Below, piece after piece: positions 12,001 to 22,965 of a DNA stretch of 64,000 nt (within the stretch, counting starts at the first letter, position 1; each line of letters starts with the position of its first letter). A program made the position numbers and the translations under genes. A model generated the notes under the pieces. The model did not search any database, was not told the DNA's origin, and saw nothing but the letters and a program-made list of their open reading frames with translations. The DNA is from Papaver somniferum (taxonomy: Eukaryota > Streptophyta > Magnoliopsida > Ranunculales > Papaveraceae): assembly GCF_003573695.1 (NCBI RefSeq), contig NC_039368.1:78258374-78322373 (forward strand), in the 5' to 3' direction.

Positions 12001-14153
12001 GGACAGATGAAGAGAAGTTGGTTTTTATTAGGGCCTTCAGGTCTTACAGTAAGAATTTTTCGAAGATCTCCAGGTGTGTTAGAACTAAATCAAGGGATCA
12101 GTGCAGAATATTCTTCAGTAAGGCTCGGAAGTCTCTTGGGCTGGATTTAATTCAGCCTGGGTCGGACAATGCAGGGACACTACTTAGTGATGATAATGGA
12201 GGAAGAAGTGACACAGAAGATGCTTGTGGTATGGAAATTGAGTCTGCAATATGCAGCCTTCAATACTGTACAAAGATGGATGTGGACTTACCGCTGTCTG
12301 TGGCAAACACTGATGATAAAGCATTAGAGCGTGATAAGACCACTCATACTCTTGCTGAACATCACAAATTATGTGACACGGAGCAATCAGATTATGGGGA
12401 TAGTGATCCTAGGAGGGAAGTTCCAGATGATTTTCAGGCTATGGTCACGCCAGAAGGAAAAGTTATGGCAACCGAGAAGATTGTGCAGTGCAATGGAGTG
12501 GTGAAAGAAGCTACATTAAGTTGTGAGTTTCCTGTTCAAGCCCACGAAGGTGCTAGTTTTACTGCTGAAACTGTAAAAGAACATGGAGTTAGTCAGCCTG
12601 TTTCTCTACATGATGATACTGCACCAGCAGAACAACTCAAGGTCATCCCTGTGGCATCTGCTGAGATAACTGCAGAATCATCCATAAAGTTGCATAATGG
12701 TGGCGGAGATGGTCAATATGTGAAGGATGCTGGTGTAGATATTAAAAGCAATAGAAGTAGTGCGTATAGCAGTGTACCAGAATCTAAGATAAACGGAGTT
12801 GTCACCCCAGGCATTTGTCTGACTCCCAACTACCATAGCGAGAATTCTCGAGACCTGATTTCTTCTGGGCAGGCCCCTCCGGTCATGTTTTGGCAGCAGA
12901 AGGAGAATTTTCCATCCGTCTCAGCAAATTTGTGTCCGAGGGATTCCGTCTCTGCTCATTCTGAGGGCCATCTTGGGAAGTCCACGCCATCATCCACACT
13001 TAATTTTGAGAAAAGGAAGCGTCAGAGATCTGAAAATGATGATGCTTATCAGCCACAGTTATTAGGAAATGGCACACTGAACCAGGTTGAGTCCTCCCAG
13101 ATTCTCAGAGGATACCCACTCAAGGTACTGAATAAGAAAGAGATCAATGGGGCTGCGGAGTCTAACCAGATTTTACATGGTCTTTATCATGATACAGGCG
13201 ATGCTTTAAAAGCCCCAAGGTTGTTGTCTGAGATGCCACTTCTTGTTAGAGGTGGTCATGAGCAAAGATCAAGATCTCGTTCTCGTAGTAGTTCTGATAC
13301 AGAAGAGCATTCTCGTAGGAATGGTGATGTGAAACTCTTTGGCCAGATTCTTAGCCATCCGTCGCCTGTTCCATTGTCATCTCCACTGACTACAAATCAG
13401 TTGACTGACAGTAAGATTGAAACCCCTAAATTGAGCAGTAGCAAGTCATCATCCAACTTGAAGCTCATCAATGGTCATGCGAATGAAGGAGTTCCTTCGC
13501 CGTTGAAGCATGATGCAACAGGCAATCATTATGGAGCTAGTGAATACCCTATGCGGAGTTACGGTTTCTGGGATGGTAACAAAATACAGATGGGACTTCC
13601 GTCTATACCACCTGATTCTGCCATTTTGTTTTCAAAATATCCGACAGTAGCATTTAGTGATTTCTCTACCACATCTTCATGTGTTGATAAGCAGCAGCAG
13701 ACAATGTTGAAGAGTAAGGACCGGAATTTGGGAAGTGTATCAGTTTATCCGACGAAGGATGTTGTTAGTAGTGCTAGTAGTCATCATCATAACAATAGTA
13801 GCAGTAGTAATAATAATAGTAGTAGGGGTTTGGCAGATTATCGTAAGGTGTACAGAAGCCATGATGGTTCCAAGGATGTGATGAAGCAAAGGAATGATAT
13901 GTTCCCCCAGTTACAGAAAGCAAATGGGTGTGAAAACTTGCAGCAGCAGCAAATTCAAGGGAGAGGTGTGGTGGGAATGTTGAACGTGATGGGTGGTGGT
14001 GGGATCCTTGTGGGAGGGGTTTCAGATCCCGTTGCGGCCATAAAAATGCATTACGCAGCCTCCACTGCAGAACGATATGGTGGGCAGGTTGGGAGTGTGA
14101 TGATGATGAGAGAAGAGGATCCGTGTTGGAGAGGAGGGGACATAGGCAGGTAG
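6092..14153 (+). CDS. PWR: SANT-domain corepressor-like protein, POWERDRESS/NCoR1-like
   Basis: Five exons (6092-6281, 6644-7551, 7687-7984, 9773-10939, 11128-14153) have GT-AG borders and sum to 5589 nt, giving a 1862-residue product. The N-terminus ([14 protein letters not shown], then a VHGKQGG block across intron 1), the [16 protein letters not shown] block, a predicted coiled coil near residues 540-572 ([20 protein letters not shown]), a basic conserved helix near 783-825, SANT1 (about 921-970, [19 protein letters not shown]), SANT2 (about 1144-1192, [14 protein letters not shown]) and a KLFGQIL motif near 1580 match the plant NCoR/SMRT-like family. Arabidopsis PWR works in the nucleus with histone deacetylase HDA9 in gene repression controlling flowering, senescence and floral determinacy (family knowledge). 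Unusual here are a long VEKP-type repeat in exons 2-3 and Asn/Ser and Gln tracts near the C-terminus. The start was chosen because it opens the conserved WDRK block. The symbol is given by homology. Confidence 0.9.
7340..7860 (+). repeat. coding [16 protein letters not shown] repeat spanning intron 2
   Basis: Exon 2 ends with about 15 degenerate copies of a four- to five-residue unit ([12 protein letters not shown] and similar; residues about 295-365). Exon 3 carries two near-exact copies of a longer unit, [12 protein letters not shown] (residues about 395-425). The repeats are acidic and basic mixed, probably disordered or helical. The 135-bp intron 2 (7552-7686) separates the two blocks. 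Confidence 0.85.
7985..9772 (+). other. intron 3 of the SANT gene (1788 bp)
   Basis: This is the longest intron, with donor G|GTATGT and acceptor AACAG|GTCC, in phase 1. It is T-rich, as expected for a plant intron. I see no additional coding exon or recognisable transposon in it; a short TA microsatellite lies at about 9483-9498. Confidence 0.75.
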
Positions 14154-14430
14154 CAGGGGGAGAAACGCTGAAACTTTTCAGTAGTAGGGTTTTTGGATCT
14201 GGTGGGGTTGGATGGCCGTGGTGAGGCATCATGTTGCTCGACAACGTGTATATACTCGCACGACTCTTGTATATTAGTGTTTTTTTTGTAACCTTCAAAA
14301 AATAGGAAGAGATGTTTCTTTCATATTCTGTTTCTTTTTTTTTTGGGAGTCCATTCTTTTGTCTGAAAGTGCTTGTACTAGTCAGTATATGCAATATTTG
14401 TTGTATCTTGTAGATTATGAAAGGTGATAT
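14154..14430 (+). other. probable 3' untranslated region of the SANT gene
   Basis: After the TAG at 14151-14153 the sequence is T-rich, with TTGTAT/TGTAT-type words near 14260-14410 that resemble plant polyadenylation far-upstream elements. The exact cleavage site cannot be read from sequence. Confidence 0.45.
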
Positions 14431-16002
14431 GATGGAAAAAAACTACAGAATAGGAAGAAGTTTGGGAGAGGAGAAAGAAAGAAGTGTTGCTTAAAAAGGA
14501 GTTATTTATTTAATAATTTTAGCATTTTCACTCTCTATCATCTGGTATTAATCTTCTATCTGTGCTTTGTTTTATCATTTTCACTGTTTTGCATTGAGCC
14601 AGTCAGTCAGTCAGTCAGCATGTGCATCCACACAGCCAGATCGTTCTCACGTTACCGTAGAATGTGGATGGATTGATGGGCGCATGACTGTGAAGAACAG
14701 ATGACGAGTCCCCACCAGTTATGGTACCACCACCACCAACTTGTGAGCTTGGATAGTGTTGAATCTGACCTCTCTCTCTACACATTCCATTCTAAACAGT
14801 GGATATCTCCCAGGATATTTTCGGAAACAAAATACTAGTGAATAACAGCAATTACAGGTAACCGTTGCAAAAGGTGATGTAGTGCTACACACAGGAAAGA
14901 GATGTAATGTTAGTTGGTGGAACTGCAAACGAGAAAAGTATAGCCTTAATAACTATAGCTGATAATACTGAAGAGAAGTTGAGAGAGATGGTCAAGTAAG
15001 TGGACTCGGATTCAGTGGGATGTTGATGCGATGGAGAAATAAATAAAAACTTACAAGAGTTGGTGGCTGCTGCTGTCTGACTTGTTTTAAATAGTGTAGT
15101 TATTTACTGTTCTTGAATCCAGAATGAAAAAGGAGGTTTAACTGTCGGTCTGGTTTGTAAGACTGTAACAATTTTTTTTATGTTCTAAAACTTATCTGCC
15201 TCTCTGATCTCTCAATTGAATATTATCAGCCGAGGCGTCATCATCGCCTACAGAGATGTGTCATTTACGAGATCAGCAGCACTACAAGTAGAATGTATGC
15301 TAGTTACATTACATGACTCGGTCTGAAACTAAATTCCCATCTGAAACGAACTTTGTATTCAATTTGTATTTTGGGTAATAGAAAATGTCAATTTGAGACC
15401 TGATTTGAATGATTGTTTTATGTTGCGGGTCGGCAAGTTTTTTACAGTGATCCGATCCTCCTGACAAAGAAATTTACTGTTAAGTTTGGAGAAAAGATAA
15501 GAAGCAAAAGGAGGAGGATTATGAAAGTCCTCACGACCACGTGATCCTAGAGAAAGGAAGAGGATGAAGAGACACTTAAAGTGACACACACACATACACA
15601 GAAAAAAGCCACCAACACAGCCGACCTAAATGAAAGAAACTTAAACAACCAACTTATCCACGAATGACTCGTGAATGAATGAACTGAAGCACATTGAGGG
15701 GCCTAGCCTAGTAGTCCATAGGGCCGGAGGACAATTGTACGCGTAAAGCACACTCTGAGTGTACTACACGCACCCACCACCACTACTACCAACTCACAAC
15801 ATTACACTACTACTACTACTACTCATCAGCATCATACTCGTACACTTGTGATTGTGTGTTCTTCTCGCAGCCATCTATGTACTCATTTGGCGCAATTTAT
15901 ATCCTTGATGAGCTGTTTTTACACTCCAATTTATATAGGTTTAGCCAATAATATATGACATCAATTCCGAGTGAATTGAAAATTCATTAACGGCAAAGTT
16001 TT
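14431..16002. other. intergenic spacer
   Basis: No gene is recognised. Small features are a short CAGT tetranucleotide repeat near 14600-14620 and a CTA trinucleotide run near 15806-15823. Short open frames here have no protein-like features. Confidence 0.6.
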
Positions 16003-16395
16003 TATTAAAAAACTGCTTTTGTTTTTTTGGAACGGCCAGAACAGTTATGCTTAAGTATCCGAAAACGATAATAAGATTCGTGGAATAGTTATTTCCGAGT
16101 CTCCGAGTTCTGAAAACTATTCCCGTCTTTGGAACAGCCAAAGCACGTCCGATTAAGTTGCCAAACACCGTAATAAATTCCTCGAGATTTTATTTCTAAC
16201 TTCTGAAAAACTATTTTTATTTTTTGGAGAAGCCAAGGCACTTATGCTAAAACCGCCAAACACACTAATAAGGTTCCTCAAATTTTTGTGCTGACTGTTA
16301 TTTCCGATTTCTGAAAAACTATTTCCATCTCCGAAACAGCAGAAACACTTCTACTTTGAGTCGCCGAACATACTAACGAGGCTCCTCACTCAATT
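16003..16395. repeat. four degenerate tandem units of about 85-108 bp
   Basis: Units begin at about 16003, 16111, 16204 and 16312. Each contains in order: TGAAAAACTAT, a T-rich run, GGAACAGCCA-like, CACTTATGCT-like, CGCCAAACAC-like, ACTAATAAGGTTCCTC-like and a TTATTTCCGA-like tail. Unit identity looks roughly 60-70%, so the array is old. It sits 390-780 bp upstream of the receptor-kinase start and may overlap its promoter. Confidence 0.7.
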
Positions 16396-16639
16396 ATTAG
16401 TGAAAAACAAAAACAAACCAAGTCATTACTTACGCATTACATTAGCAGCACTTTCTCATCTCCCATTGTTGCTGACTAAACTCACGTGTATCAAACTTCG
16501 CATTTTCTCATTCTTAATTCATTCTCACTCTCTCTATCTCTTCTGACTCCAAAACAAAGAGTCTATTCTTTCTCTCTCCAAAGATTTAACCGTTCGAATA
16601 GACACGTGTCATCAACCCACCACCTGTCTTCATCACTCT

Positions 16640-16756
16640 GCTGCTTCGGATCCTTTTTCCATCCTCCTCCTCTTCCTTTTCATCTCCATCATCATCATTT
16701 ATCTCTCTCTCTCTCTCTCTCTGCAATTCCTTGAGCTCATCATCTCTCTGCAACTA
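16640..16756 (+). promoter_or_regulatory. pyrimidine-rich leader with CT microsatellite of the receptor kinase
   Basis: A C/T-rich stretch culminates in an uninterrupted CT run at about 16702-16722. Such CT-rich leaders are common just upstream of plant start codons. CACGTG-type boxes occur further up, at about 16483 (CACGTGT) and 16604 (CACGTGTCA). They resemble G-box/ABRE elements but are not proof of regulation. Confidence 0.45.
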
Positions 16757-16777
16757 ATGGGTTCTCAAAGAATTTGA
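16757..16777 (+). promoter_or_regulatory. minimal upstream ORF, six codons
   Basis: The frame ATG GGT TCT CAA AGA ATT TGA encodes MGSQRI and stops two bases before the main ATG at 16780. Termination so close to the next start would favour reinitiation or leaky scanning. It is in a different frame from the kinase. Confidence 0.5.
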
Positions 16778-16779
16778 CA

Positions 16780-19038
16780 ATGTTGAAACCCATTATCCTC
16801 ATCCCTCAATTACTAGTAGTACTAGCTTTAGTTCTAGTCCATGCTACTAGTAAGAGTGATTCTTCAAGTACAGTATTTGATTTCGGTACATTATCATTAA
16901 CAAGTTTGAAGTTATTAGGAGATGCACATCTTAACAATGGAACAATTAGTCTATCACTTGATCTCCCTGTTCCTAATTCTGGTTCTGGGAGACTTCTTTA
17001 CAGTAAACCAGTTAGATTCAAACAGGAACCAGGAAAAACACCTAATTTCTTAACTTTCTCATCATTCTTCACATTCTCTGTTAAGAATCTAAACCCATCA
17101 TCAATTGGTGGTGGATTAGCTTTTGTGATATCTTCAGATGATCAAACAATTGGTGATGCTGGTGGGTTTCTTGGGTTGTTGAATAATCAAGATAAAGAGA
17201 AAATTTCTGGGATTTCTTCTTTTACTACTGCTTCTTCTTTTTTTGTTGCAGTTGAGTTTGATACATTAATGGATGTTGAGTTTAATGATATTAATGGGAA
17301 TCATGTGGGTTTGGATCTAAATGATTTGGTTTCTACTCCAGTTGGTGATTTGGGTTCTATTGATATTGATATTAAAAGTGGGGATTTGATTAATGCTTGG
17401 ATTGAATATGATGGTGAAACTAAAGTTTTTAATGTCTCTGTTTCTTATTCTACTCTTCATCCAGTTGATCCATTGTTATCATTCCATCTTGATTTGGACC
17501 AGTATGTCAATGATTTCATGTTTGTGGGTTTTTCTGCTTCAACTCAAGGAAGTACAGAGATTCATACAATTGATTGGTGGAGTTTCTCTTCTTCATTCCA
17601 CGGAAAATCTGATTCTAATTCTAGTCCTGCTCCTCTCTCTGGTCCTGGTGCTGGTGTTGGTGCAATTTCATCAGCAGCACCACCACCACCACCACCACCA
17701 AGGACTAGTTTTTATGTACCGATTGAGAATTCTTCTAATCCATCATCAACACCACCTTCATTGCCTCCTTCAGATACTGAAAACCATGAATCTTCATCAA
17801 ATTGTCATAACCAGCTATGTAAAAAAGGTCCTGGTGCAGTTGCAGGTGTAGTAACAGCAAGTGCATTTGTTTTTGTGATATTTGCAGGTGTTTTGATATG
17901 GGTTTTCTCTAAAAAGTTCAAATCAGTGAAGAAATCTGAGTATTTGACATCAGAAATCATTAGAACTCCTAGAGAATTCAGCTACAAAGACCTGAAATTG
18001 GCAACCAGGACATTTAGTCCTGTGAGAGTTATTGGTCATGGTGCATTTGGTACAGTTTATAAAGGCATACTTCCAGAGACAGGACAATTGGTTGCTGTTA
18101 AAAAGTGCAGTCATAATGGTGGTCAAGGGAAAGAAGAATTTCTATCAGAGTTGTCAATAATCGGAACATTAAGGCATAGAAATCTTCTAAGCCTTCAAGG
18201 ATGGTGTCATGAGAAAGGTGAAATCTTACTTGTTTATGATTTTATGGCTAATGGGAGTTTAGATAAAGCATTGTTTGAGTCAAGATTTGTGTTGCAATGG
18301 ATTCAAAGAAGGAAAATTCTTATTGGTGTTGCATCTGCATTGGCTTATTTACACCAAGAATGCGAGAACCAGGTTATTCATAGAGATGTTAAGACTAGTA
18401 ACATTATGCTTGATGAAGGGTTTAATGGAAAACTAGGTGATTTCGGTTTAGCGCGACAAGTTGAACATGATAAATCTCCTGTTGCAACTGTAACTGCAGG
18501 CACAATGGGGTATTTGGCTCCTGAATATCTCTTAACTGGTAAAGCTACCGAGAAGACGGATGTTTTTAGTTTTGGTGCTGTAATTCTTGAGGTTGCAACA
18601 GGGAGAAGACCCATTCAGAAAGAAGCTAACAACAATGTAGGTGGTGGTGGTAAAAATGGCGGCGGTAGTAGTAATTTGGTGGATTGGGTATGGAGTTTAC
18701 ATAGAGAAGAAAGGCTGGTCAGTGCAGGTGATCTTAGGCTTGGTACTGAGTTTGATATAGAAGAAATGAGGAAAATTCTTTTGGTGGGTCTAGTTTGTTC
18801 ACATCCTGACCAACATTCTAGACCTACAATGAGATCAGTTGTGCAAATGCTTGTTGGTGAAACTGCAGTACCCATTGTTCCAAAATCAAAACCTTCAATG
18901 GGTTTTAGTACTGATCATCTTTTGATGACATTACAAGATAGTGTTTCTGACTTTAACGATGATGAGAATGAGATGATGTTGAATAGGATTTCTACTTCTT
19001 CTGATGAAAACAGTTTTGATGGCATTTTGCAGGTTTGA
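16780..19038 (+). CDS. L-type lectin-domain receptor-like kinase, clade VIII type
   Basis: This is an intronless gene for 752 residues. Order: signal peptide (about 1-22, hydrophobic LLVVLALVLVHA), legume-lectin domain (about 29-270, with VAVEFDTLMDVEFND and NHVGLDLN), Pro/Ser-rich linker with a run of seven prolines, one transmembrane helix (about 352-376), and a Ser/Thr kinase domain (about 410-690). Kinase residues are intact: GHGAFG loop at 419, VAVKK lysine at 441, HRDVK aspartate at 536, DFG at 554, and APEYL. The layout matches LecRK-VIII.1/VIII.2 of Arabidopsis, plasma-membrane kinases linked to stress and hydrogen-peroxide responses (family knowledge). A Gly/Asn-rich insert (VGGGGKNGGGSS) sits between kinase subdomains IX and X. 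The ATG at 16780 was chosen because the frame upstream offers only TTG. No sugar ligand can be inferred, as many plant L-lectin domains have lost sugar binding. Confidence 0.92.
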   Translation: MLKPIILIPQLLVVLALVLVHATSKSDSSSTVFDFGTLSLTSLKLLGDAHLNNGTISLSLDLPVPNSGSGRLLYSKPVRFKQEPGKTPNFLTFSSFFTFSVKNLNPSSIGGGLAFVISSDDQTIGDAGGFLGLLNNQDKEKISGISSFTTASSFFVAVEFDTLMDVEFNDINGNHVGLDLNDLVSTPVGDLGSIDIDIKSGDLINAWIEYDGETKVFNVSVSYSTLHPVDPLLSFHLDLDQYVNDFMFVGFSASTQGSTEIHTIDWWSFSSSFHGKSDSNSSPAPLSGPGAGVGAISSAAPPPPPPPRTSFYVPIENSSNPSSTPPSLPPSDTENHESSSNCHNQLCKKGPGAVAGVVTASAFVFVIFAGVLIWVFSKKFKSVKKSEYLTSEIIRTPREFSYKDLKLATRTFSPVRVIGHGAFGTVYKGILPETGQLVAVKKCSHNGGQGKEEFLSELSIIGTLRHRNLLSLQGWCHEKGEILLVYDFMANGSLDKALFESRFVLQWIQRRKILIGVASALAYLHQECENQVIHRDVKTSNIMLDEGFNGKLGDFGLARQVEHDKSPVATVTAGTMGYLAPEYLLTGKATEKTDVFSFGAVILEVATGRRPIQKEANNNVGGGGKNGGGSSNLVDWVWSLHREERLVSAGDLRLGTEFDIEEMRKILLVGLVCSHPDQHSRPTMRSVVQMLVGETAVPIVPKSKPSMGFSTDHLLMTLQDSVSDFNDDENEMMLNRISTSSDENSFDGILQV

Positions 19039-20640
19039 AATGAAGTGGTTGTGGTTTTTTTTTTACTGGACATCCTTCTCAAGTTAATTACTGCAGTCAG
19101 TGTAGTGTTTAGGTTATTATTTATTCATTTATTTGTGACTGTAAAAACACAATAACATGAAGGGAAAAGAAAGAAGAAGAAGCTAATGTATGTAATTTAT
19201 AAAAATGTATCATCTTTTCTATAGCAACAAAGTTGTGGACTTTTTTCATGTTATGTCAATGAATGGTAAAAAGCAAGGAACAATTTGAACCCACAAACCT
19301 AATCATATCTCCAAGGATATCCTACCAAATTCTAAATTCTTTCTGCAATGCATCCATGTATATAGTTCCTCTAGGATGGTTGTTAGGCACCAACATCAAT
19401 GGGGATTTGCAAGTCAAGTGTAATTGATAGCAAAAATTATAGCAAGAAAGGTTAGGTGCATATGATGCTAGAAGAGCTCTTTGTTATCTTCTTTTTGGAT
19501 TTGTATGCAGAAAAGGTGGGTGGTTGCCTTCACAATAATCTTATCATATGCATTCACAAGTGAAAAGAGTTTGAGTATAGAATTGGTAAAGTAGGACAAA
19601 GAAAAAAGGGACAATAGGGGTTGTGAAATTAAGAAAGCAAGAATTTCTTTGTCTTTATTTATTCAAGTCTTTTCAGATGAGTTTGGTGGAAAAGTGTTGC
19701 TAATTAATCCAAGAAAGGACCATTTCATCTGTGACAGCCCCTTTCTCCAACATTGTCAATATACTCCATCGATTCAAAATGGCCGTAGCATTGAAATTTC
19801 TTAGTCTCGTGATCTACTGAACTGTTTTAGCAAAAATGAGTGAAATTCTAAACACGTGGATACGTAAGTTTTCTCGAATAATCTCCCGAGTCACGATAAT
19901 TTCATACTTTTTTTGTGTGTGTGTGTGAAAAGATCCTGGAGCAACCTTATTGGTTTATTATGTTCAAGTTCCAAGTCTCAAAAAGCCAGTATATATATAT
20001 TTGACATTTTTCATAAAATCCAGAACCATTTTTCAACTCTACAGAAATTAACAAGAAAATTATTCTTCTTGATTATGATAATTTCAGAGCTTAATTTTGT
20101 TTGTTAGGAGAACCGACATTGCAGGTTGTCGGTAACGTTTGATACTCGATTGTGTTAACCCAAGTTGAAGGTAGTGTTGCATAACCTTGATTGCAGTGGC
20201 AGGGATGGTACACCATCATCAAATCATTTTCATGATTTAACAAAAGTCCAATTTTAGTTAAACATTGCTGCTGCAAGATTCCGTGTGTTCCATCGAGAGA
20301 ATTGAGATATGAATTTTTTCTTTGGTTTTATCTCATTTCTCTACTGGACTGATAGCTACAGTGGGAATTGGCCATAGATTTTTTCTTTCAAGGGAATAAG
20401 TTTTCTTGTCCTTGGGGAAACGAACTAAGTTAGGGTTTCAACACGTGAATGTCTTTAGTTGTTTGTATTCTAATGTTTGTAACCTGTTTGTTATAAGGTT
20501 TGAAGAAATCAATCATCATCGACAATAAATCAACAATAACCCTTCCATCAATCAAACCTAAAAAAAAATAAAAACAAACAAATCTTATTCTCTAATTCTA
20601 ATCAACGACCCAAAATCAATCTATCTATCGCAAATGAGAT
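19039..20640. other. 3' region of the kinase and intergenic spacer
   Basis: The first 200 bp or so are AT-rich and probably 3' UTR. Beyond that no gene is recognised. A TGTG run at about 19913-19927 and a CTCCATCGATTCAAAATG word near 19766, reminiscent of MITE ends, are too weak to call an element. Confidence 0.5.
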
Positions 20641-20689
20641 TGAAATATGCTAATTTTTCTCCATCAAACTCGAAAAAAACTATTTCAGA

Positions 20690-20880
20690 ATCAGTTATGG
20701 TTGGCTTTTACGTTTTCAGAAGCCAACCGTAACTCGTTACAGTTGGATTTAATGAGTTACGGTTGGTTCAGAAAAACCAAATATATCAGTTACAGTTGGA
20801 TTTAATGTGTTACGATTGGTTACGAAAAACCAAAAACATGGATTACAGTTGGCTTCGTAGAAAAATAAATAAAAAAATCG
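20690..20880. repeat. short tandem/inverted repeat cluster (GTTACGGTTGG words)
   Basis: The word GTTAC(A/G)GTTGG followed by ATTTAATG(A/T)GTTAC repeats about every 55-60 bp, at roughly 20737, 20790 and 20843. The complementary form AGCCAACCGTAAC is near 20720. This may be a miniature transposon remnant; no clean terminal inverted repeats were found. Confidence 0.45.
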
Positions 20881-21149
20881 TAACTTTTTACGTTTTTGAT
20901 AAAAGGCTTTTAGAATTATTTACTAGTGACCCTATTTTATCTTATTATAGCAGCCTCTTTAATAGATTCATCAGCCCCATAACAGATTACATTCTAATTT
21001 ACTGGCTAGTGTGAATTTTTCAACTCCTTGCTCCTTCTAGGATAGAAGTCTTTGATATTTGATGAGAATCTCATAAAAAAGAAATATATATATTTTTAAT
21101 ATTTTGGTTATGAGGTCGATTTTGAGTCACTAACTAAATTTTTACATGA

Positions 21150-21640
21150 CAAATTCTGGGTCATAGGGCATATCCAGAATTTGAATGTAACAATGGTACA
21201 ATATAAGTATTAGGTCTTCATGCAAATTTGGGATCGTAGGAATTAAAAAGCTAATTCTTTATTGCAGAACGCAAACTAAAAGATAGCAAGACTACAAAAG
21301 ATACTAGAGAAAATAATGCTTGAAAGCAACTTACATGACTATTTATAGATATAATTGTAACAGAAATCTAAAAACGTGTCATATTTTTTAGCAGCCAGTA
21401 CAACGACTAAGAAAACCGACAGATATTACTTGTAGATAATGACTACAAACTAGTTCATTGGAAAAACTAACCCATGGACTTGTATTCATATGAACATAAA
21501 ATGTCTAGATTGAGTTTTAAAACTCCAACAACCCCCCTAAAACTCAAACTTACTTGACACCGCGAACTCCCAGTTTCTCATTTATCTCGTAAAATACATC
21601 AACACCTAACAACTTTGTGAAGATATGTCACACCAATATT
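21150..21640 (-). mobile_element. Ty1/copia 3' end: RNase H tail, polypurine tract, LTR
   Basis: Read on the minus strand, 21640-21546 gives a broken copy of the copia pol C-terminus (words like VDVFY, then EKLGVRGVK). It is followed by a polypurine tract (plus-strand ACCCCCCTAAAACTC, 21531-21545) and an LTR starting TGTTGGAGTTTT at 21530. The LTR runs to roughly 21150-21185; the exact end is unclear. The rest of pol is missing, replaced by the sequence to the right. Confidence 0.6.
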
Positions 21641-22390
21641 TTTCGCATGACGCATGCTCAAAGATGCGTCATTGGTTTGAGATGAAGCTTCATCTCAAAC
21701 TTACTTTGCATAGTAAGAGGAACATTGGTGTAGGGCTAATAACACACCACTATGGTGCAGTGCATGGGTTACATTGGCCTGAAAATACTGCACCATCATA
21801 GTGAAACACGCTAGTTGAGTGGATGGCCTAGAAAAAAGTAACACTTTGTGGTGCATCAGGCCAGAGCAGGCTCGTCGAGGCAATGTAGCACCATCATGAT
21901 TCATGGCCAACATTGAAGTTGGCATACATGCCATAAAGGGAACACAAACATCATGACGCATTATTCGAAAATACATGGCAACGTCCATGACTAGTGAAGC
22001 AAGCACATCAAAGTCTTCCATAACTTTAAGTTGTAAAAATGTCAATAAAACATATATAAGGAGGGGAAGTTGGTTGAAGTGCATGTAGCGAAGGTGTGCC
22101 TAAAGCTTCAATAGCTCAGTCTATATGATGGCGAAACATCATTTTGGCGTGTGGCTTGGTCATGAGAGATTTTAAATGCTTAAGCATCAAAGTTATGGCG
22201 CTGCGAACTAGTGGTGCGCCACCATGGCGCAACACGACGGAATGGTCAATGATGCACATTCTTGCGCATTATATGCAAATGACCCTTTGGCCTATACGAA
22301 CTAGTTCTACTGCTTGGATTTGGATTTACATTACGAATTGGATTTAGTTATTTGTCCATTTGAGGATGAACTACGGTCTGTGCTTGATCC
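21641..22390. other. unclassified segment rich in CACCATGGTGC / GATGCGTCAT words
   Basis: Short imperfect palindromes recur here: CACCACTATGGTGCAGTG, CACCATCATAGTG, GCACCATCATGATTC, GTGGTGCGCCACCATGGCGC and GATGCGTCAT. A 127-codon minus-strand frame (21701-22084) crosses them but has no protein-like features. The segment lies between copia and LINE remnants and is probably part of an uncharacterised repeat. Confidence 0.35.
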
Positions 22391-22469
22391 CTTCAAGGTA
22401 CGTAAGCCCACAATGAGTTGCTGCATTGATGGTCCAATACCTTGTCGCTCATATCATCTAATTGTGAGG

Positions 22470-22965
22470 TGATTTCCACGTAATAGTAACACAGAATCTG
22501 AAGATCACATCTTAATTCATTGCAAAGTGGCACACAAGGTTTGGTCTTCATTAACTCCAGATAAAGATTGGGCATGGGCTTTTCCTAGTACTATGTATGC
22601 CTTAGCTCAATCTTGGCCGAGTAGCTACACTTCTGACAATTCTTGGAAAATTATATGGAATTTAATTCCAGCAGCGATTATTTGGACTCTATGGAATGAG
22701 AGAAATTATCGAATTTTTGAAGAAAAGTACAACTTCAAGACAGATGGAGATCTATGTGATAATGCTAAGGTTCTTGTTCTCTCTTGGGCTGCTGCGGCTG
22801 GAAACAGAATCCATGCAAATTTTTCACACACCATTATAAACTGCGCATCTGTATTTCACTAGTTGCAATGTTTGTTTTTTTATTTTTCTTCACTACCTCT
22901 AGTAGTGTTATTGTACATTCTTTCTCTTTTTAATACATCTTTCTTCCTATCAAAAAACCCTCGAC
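22470..22965 (+). pseudogene. L1-type LINE 3' fragment (zinc-binding C-terminus and tail)
   Basis: The translation gives ESEDHILIHCKVAHKVW, then WKIIWNLIPAAIIWTLWNER. This is the C-terminal zf-RVT region of plant L1 reverse transcriptases. The stop is followed by a T-rich 3' UTR ending near CTATCAAAAAA (about 22950), a usual plant LINE tail. The element is heavily 5'-truncated; no RT catalytic region is present. Confidence 0.7.

Noticed and set aside
13774..14394. A 206-codon minus-strand frame over the end of the SANT gene
   Set aside because: It is the antisense shadow of Asn/Ser-rich and Gly-rich coding sequence and 3' UTR, with low-complexity His, Tyr and Ser runs.
16774..16779. Extending the receptor kinase upstream by two codons
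   Set aside because: The upstream codon is TTG. The ATG at 16780 starts a normal signal peptide.
17393..17851. A 152-codon frame inside the receptor kinase
   Set aside because: It is an out-of-frame shadow. It is rich in Leu and His because of the Pro-codon run of the real frame.
21701..22084. A 127-codon minus-strand frame with a hydrophobic start
   Set aside because: It crosses repeated palindromic words, has no recognisable domain and lies among transposon remnants.
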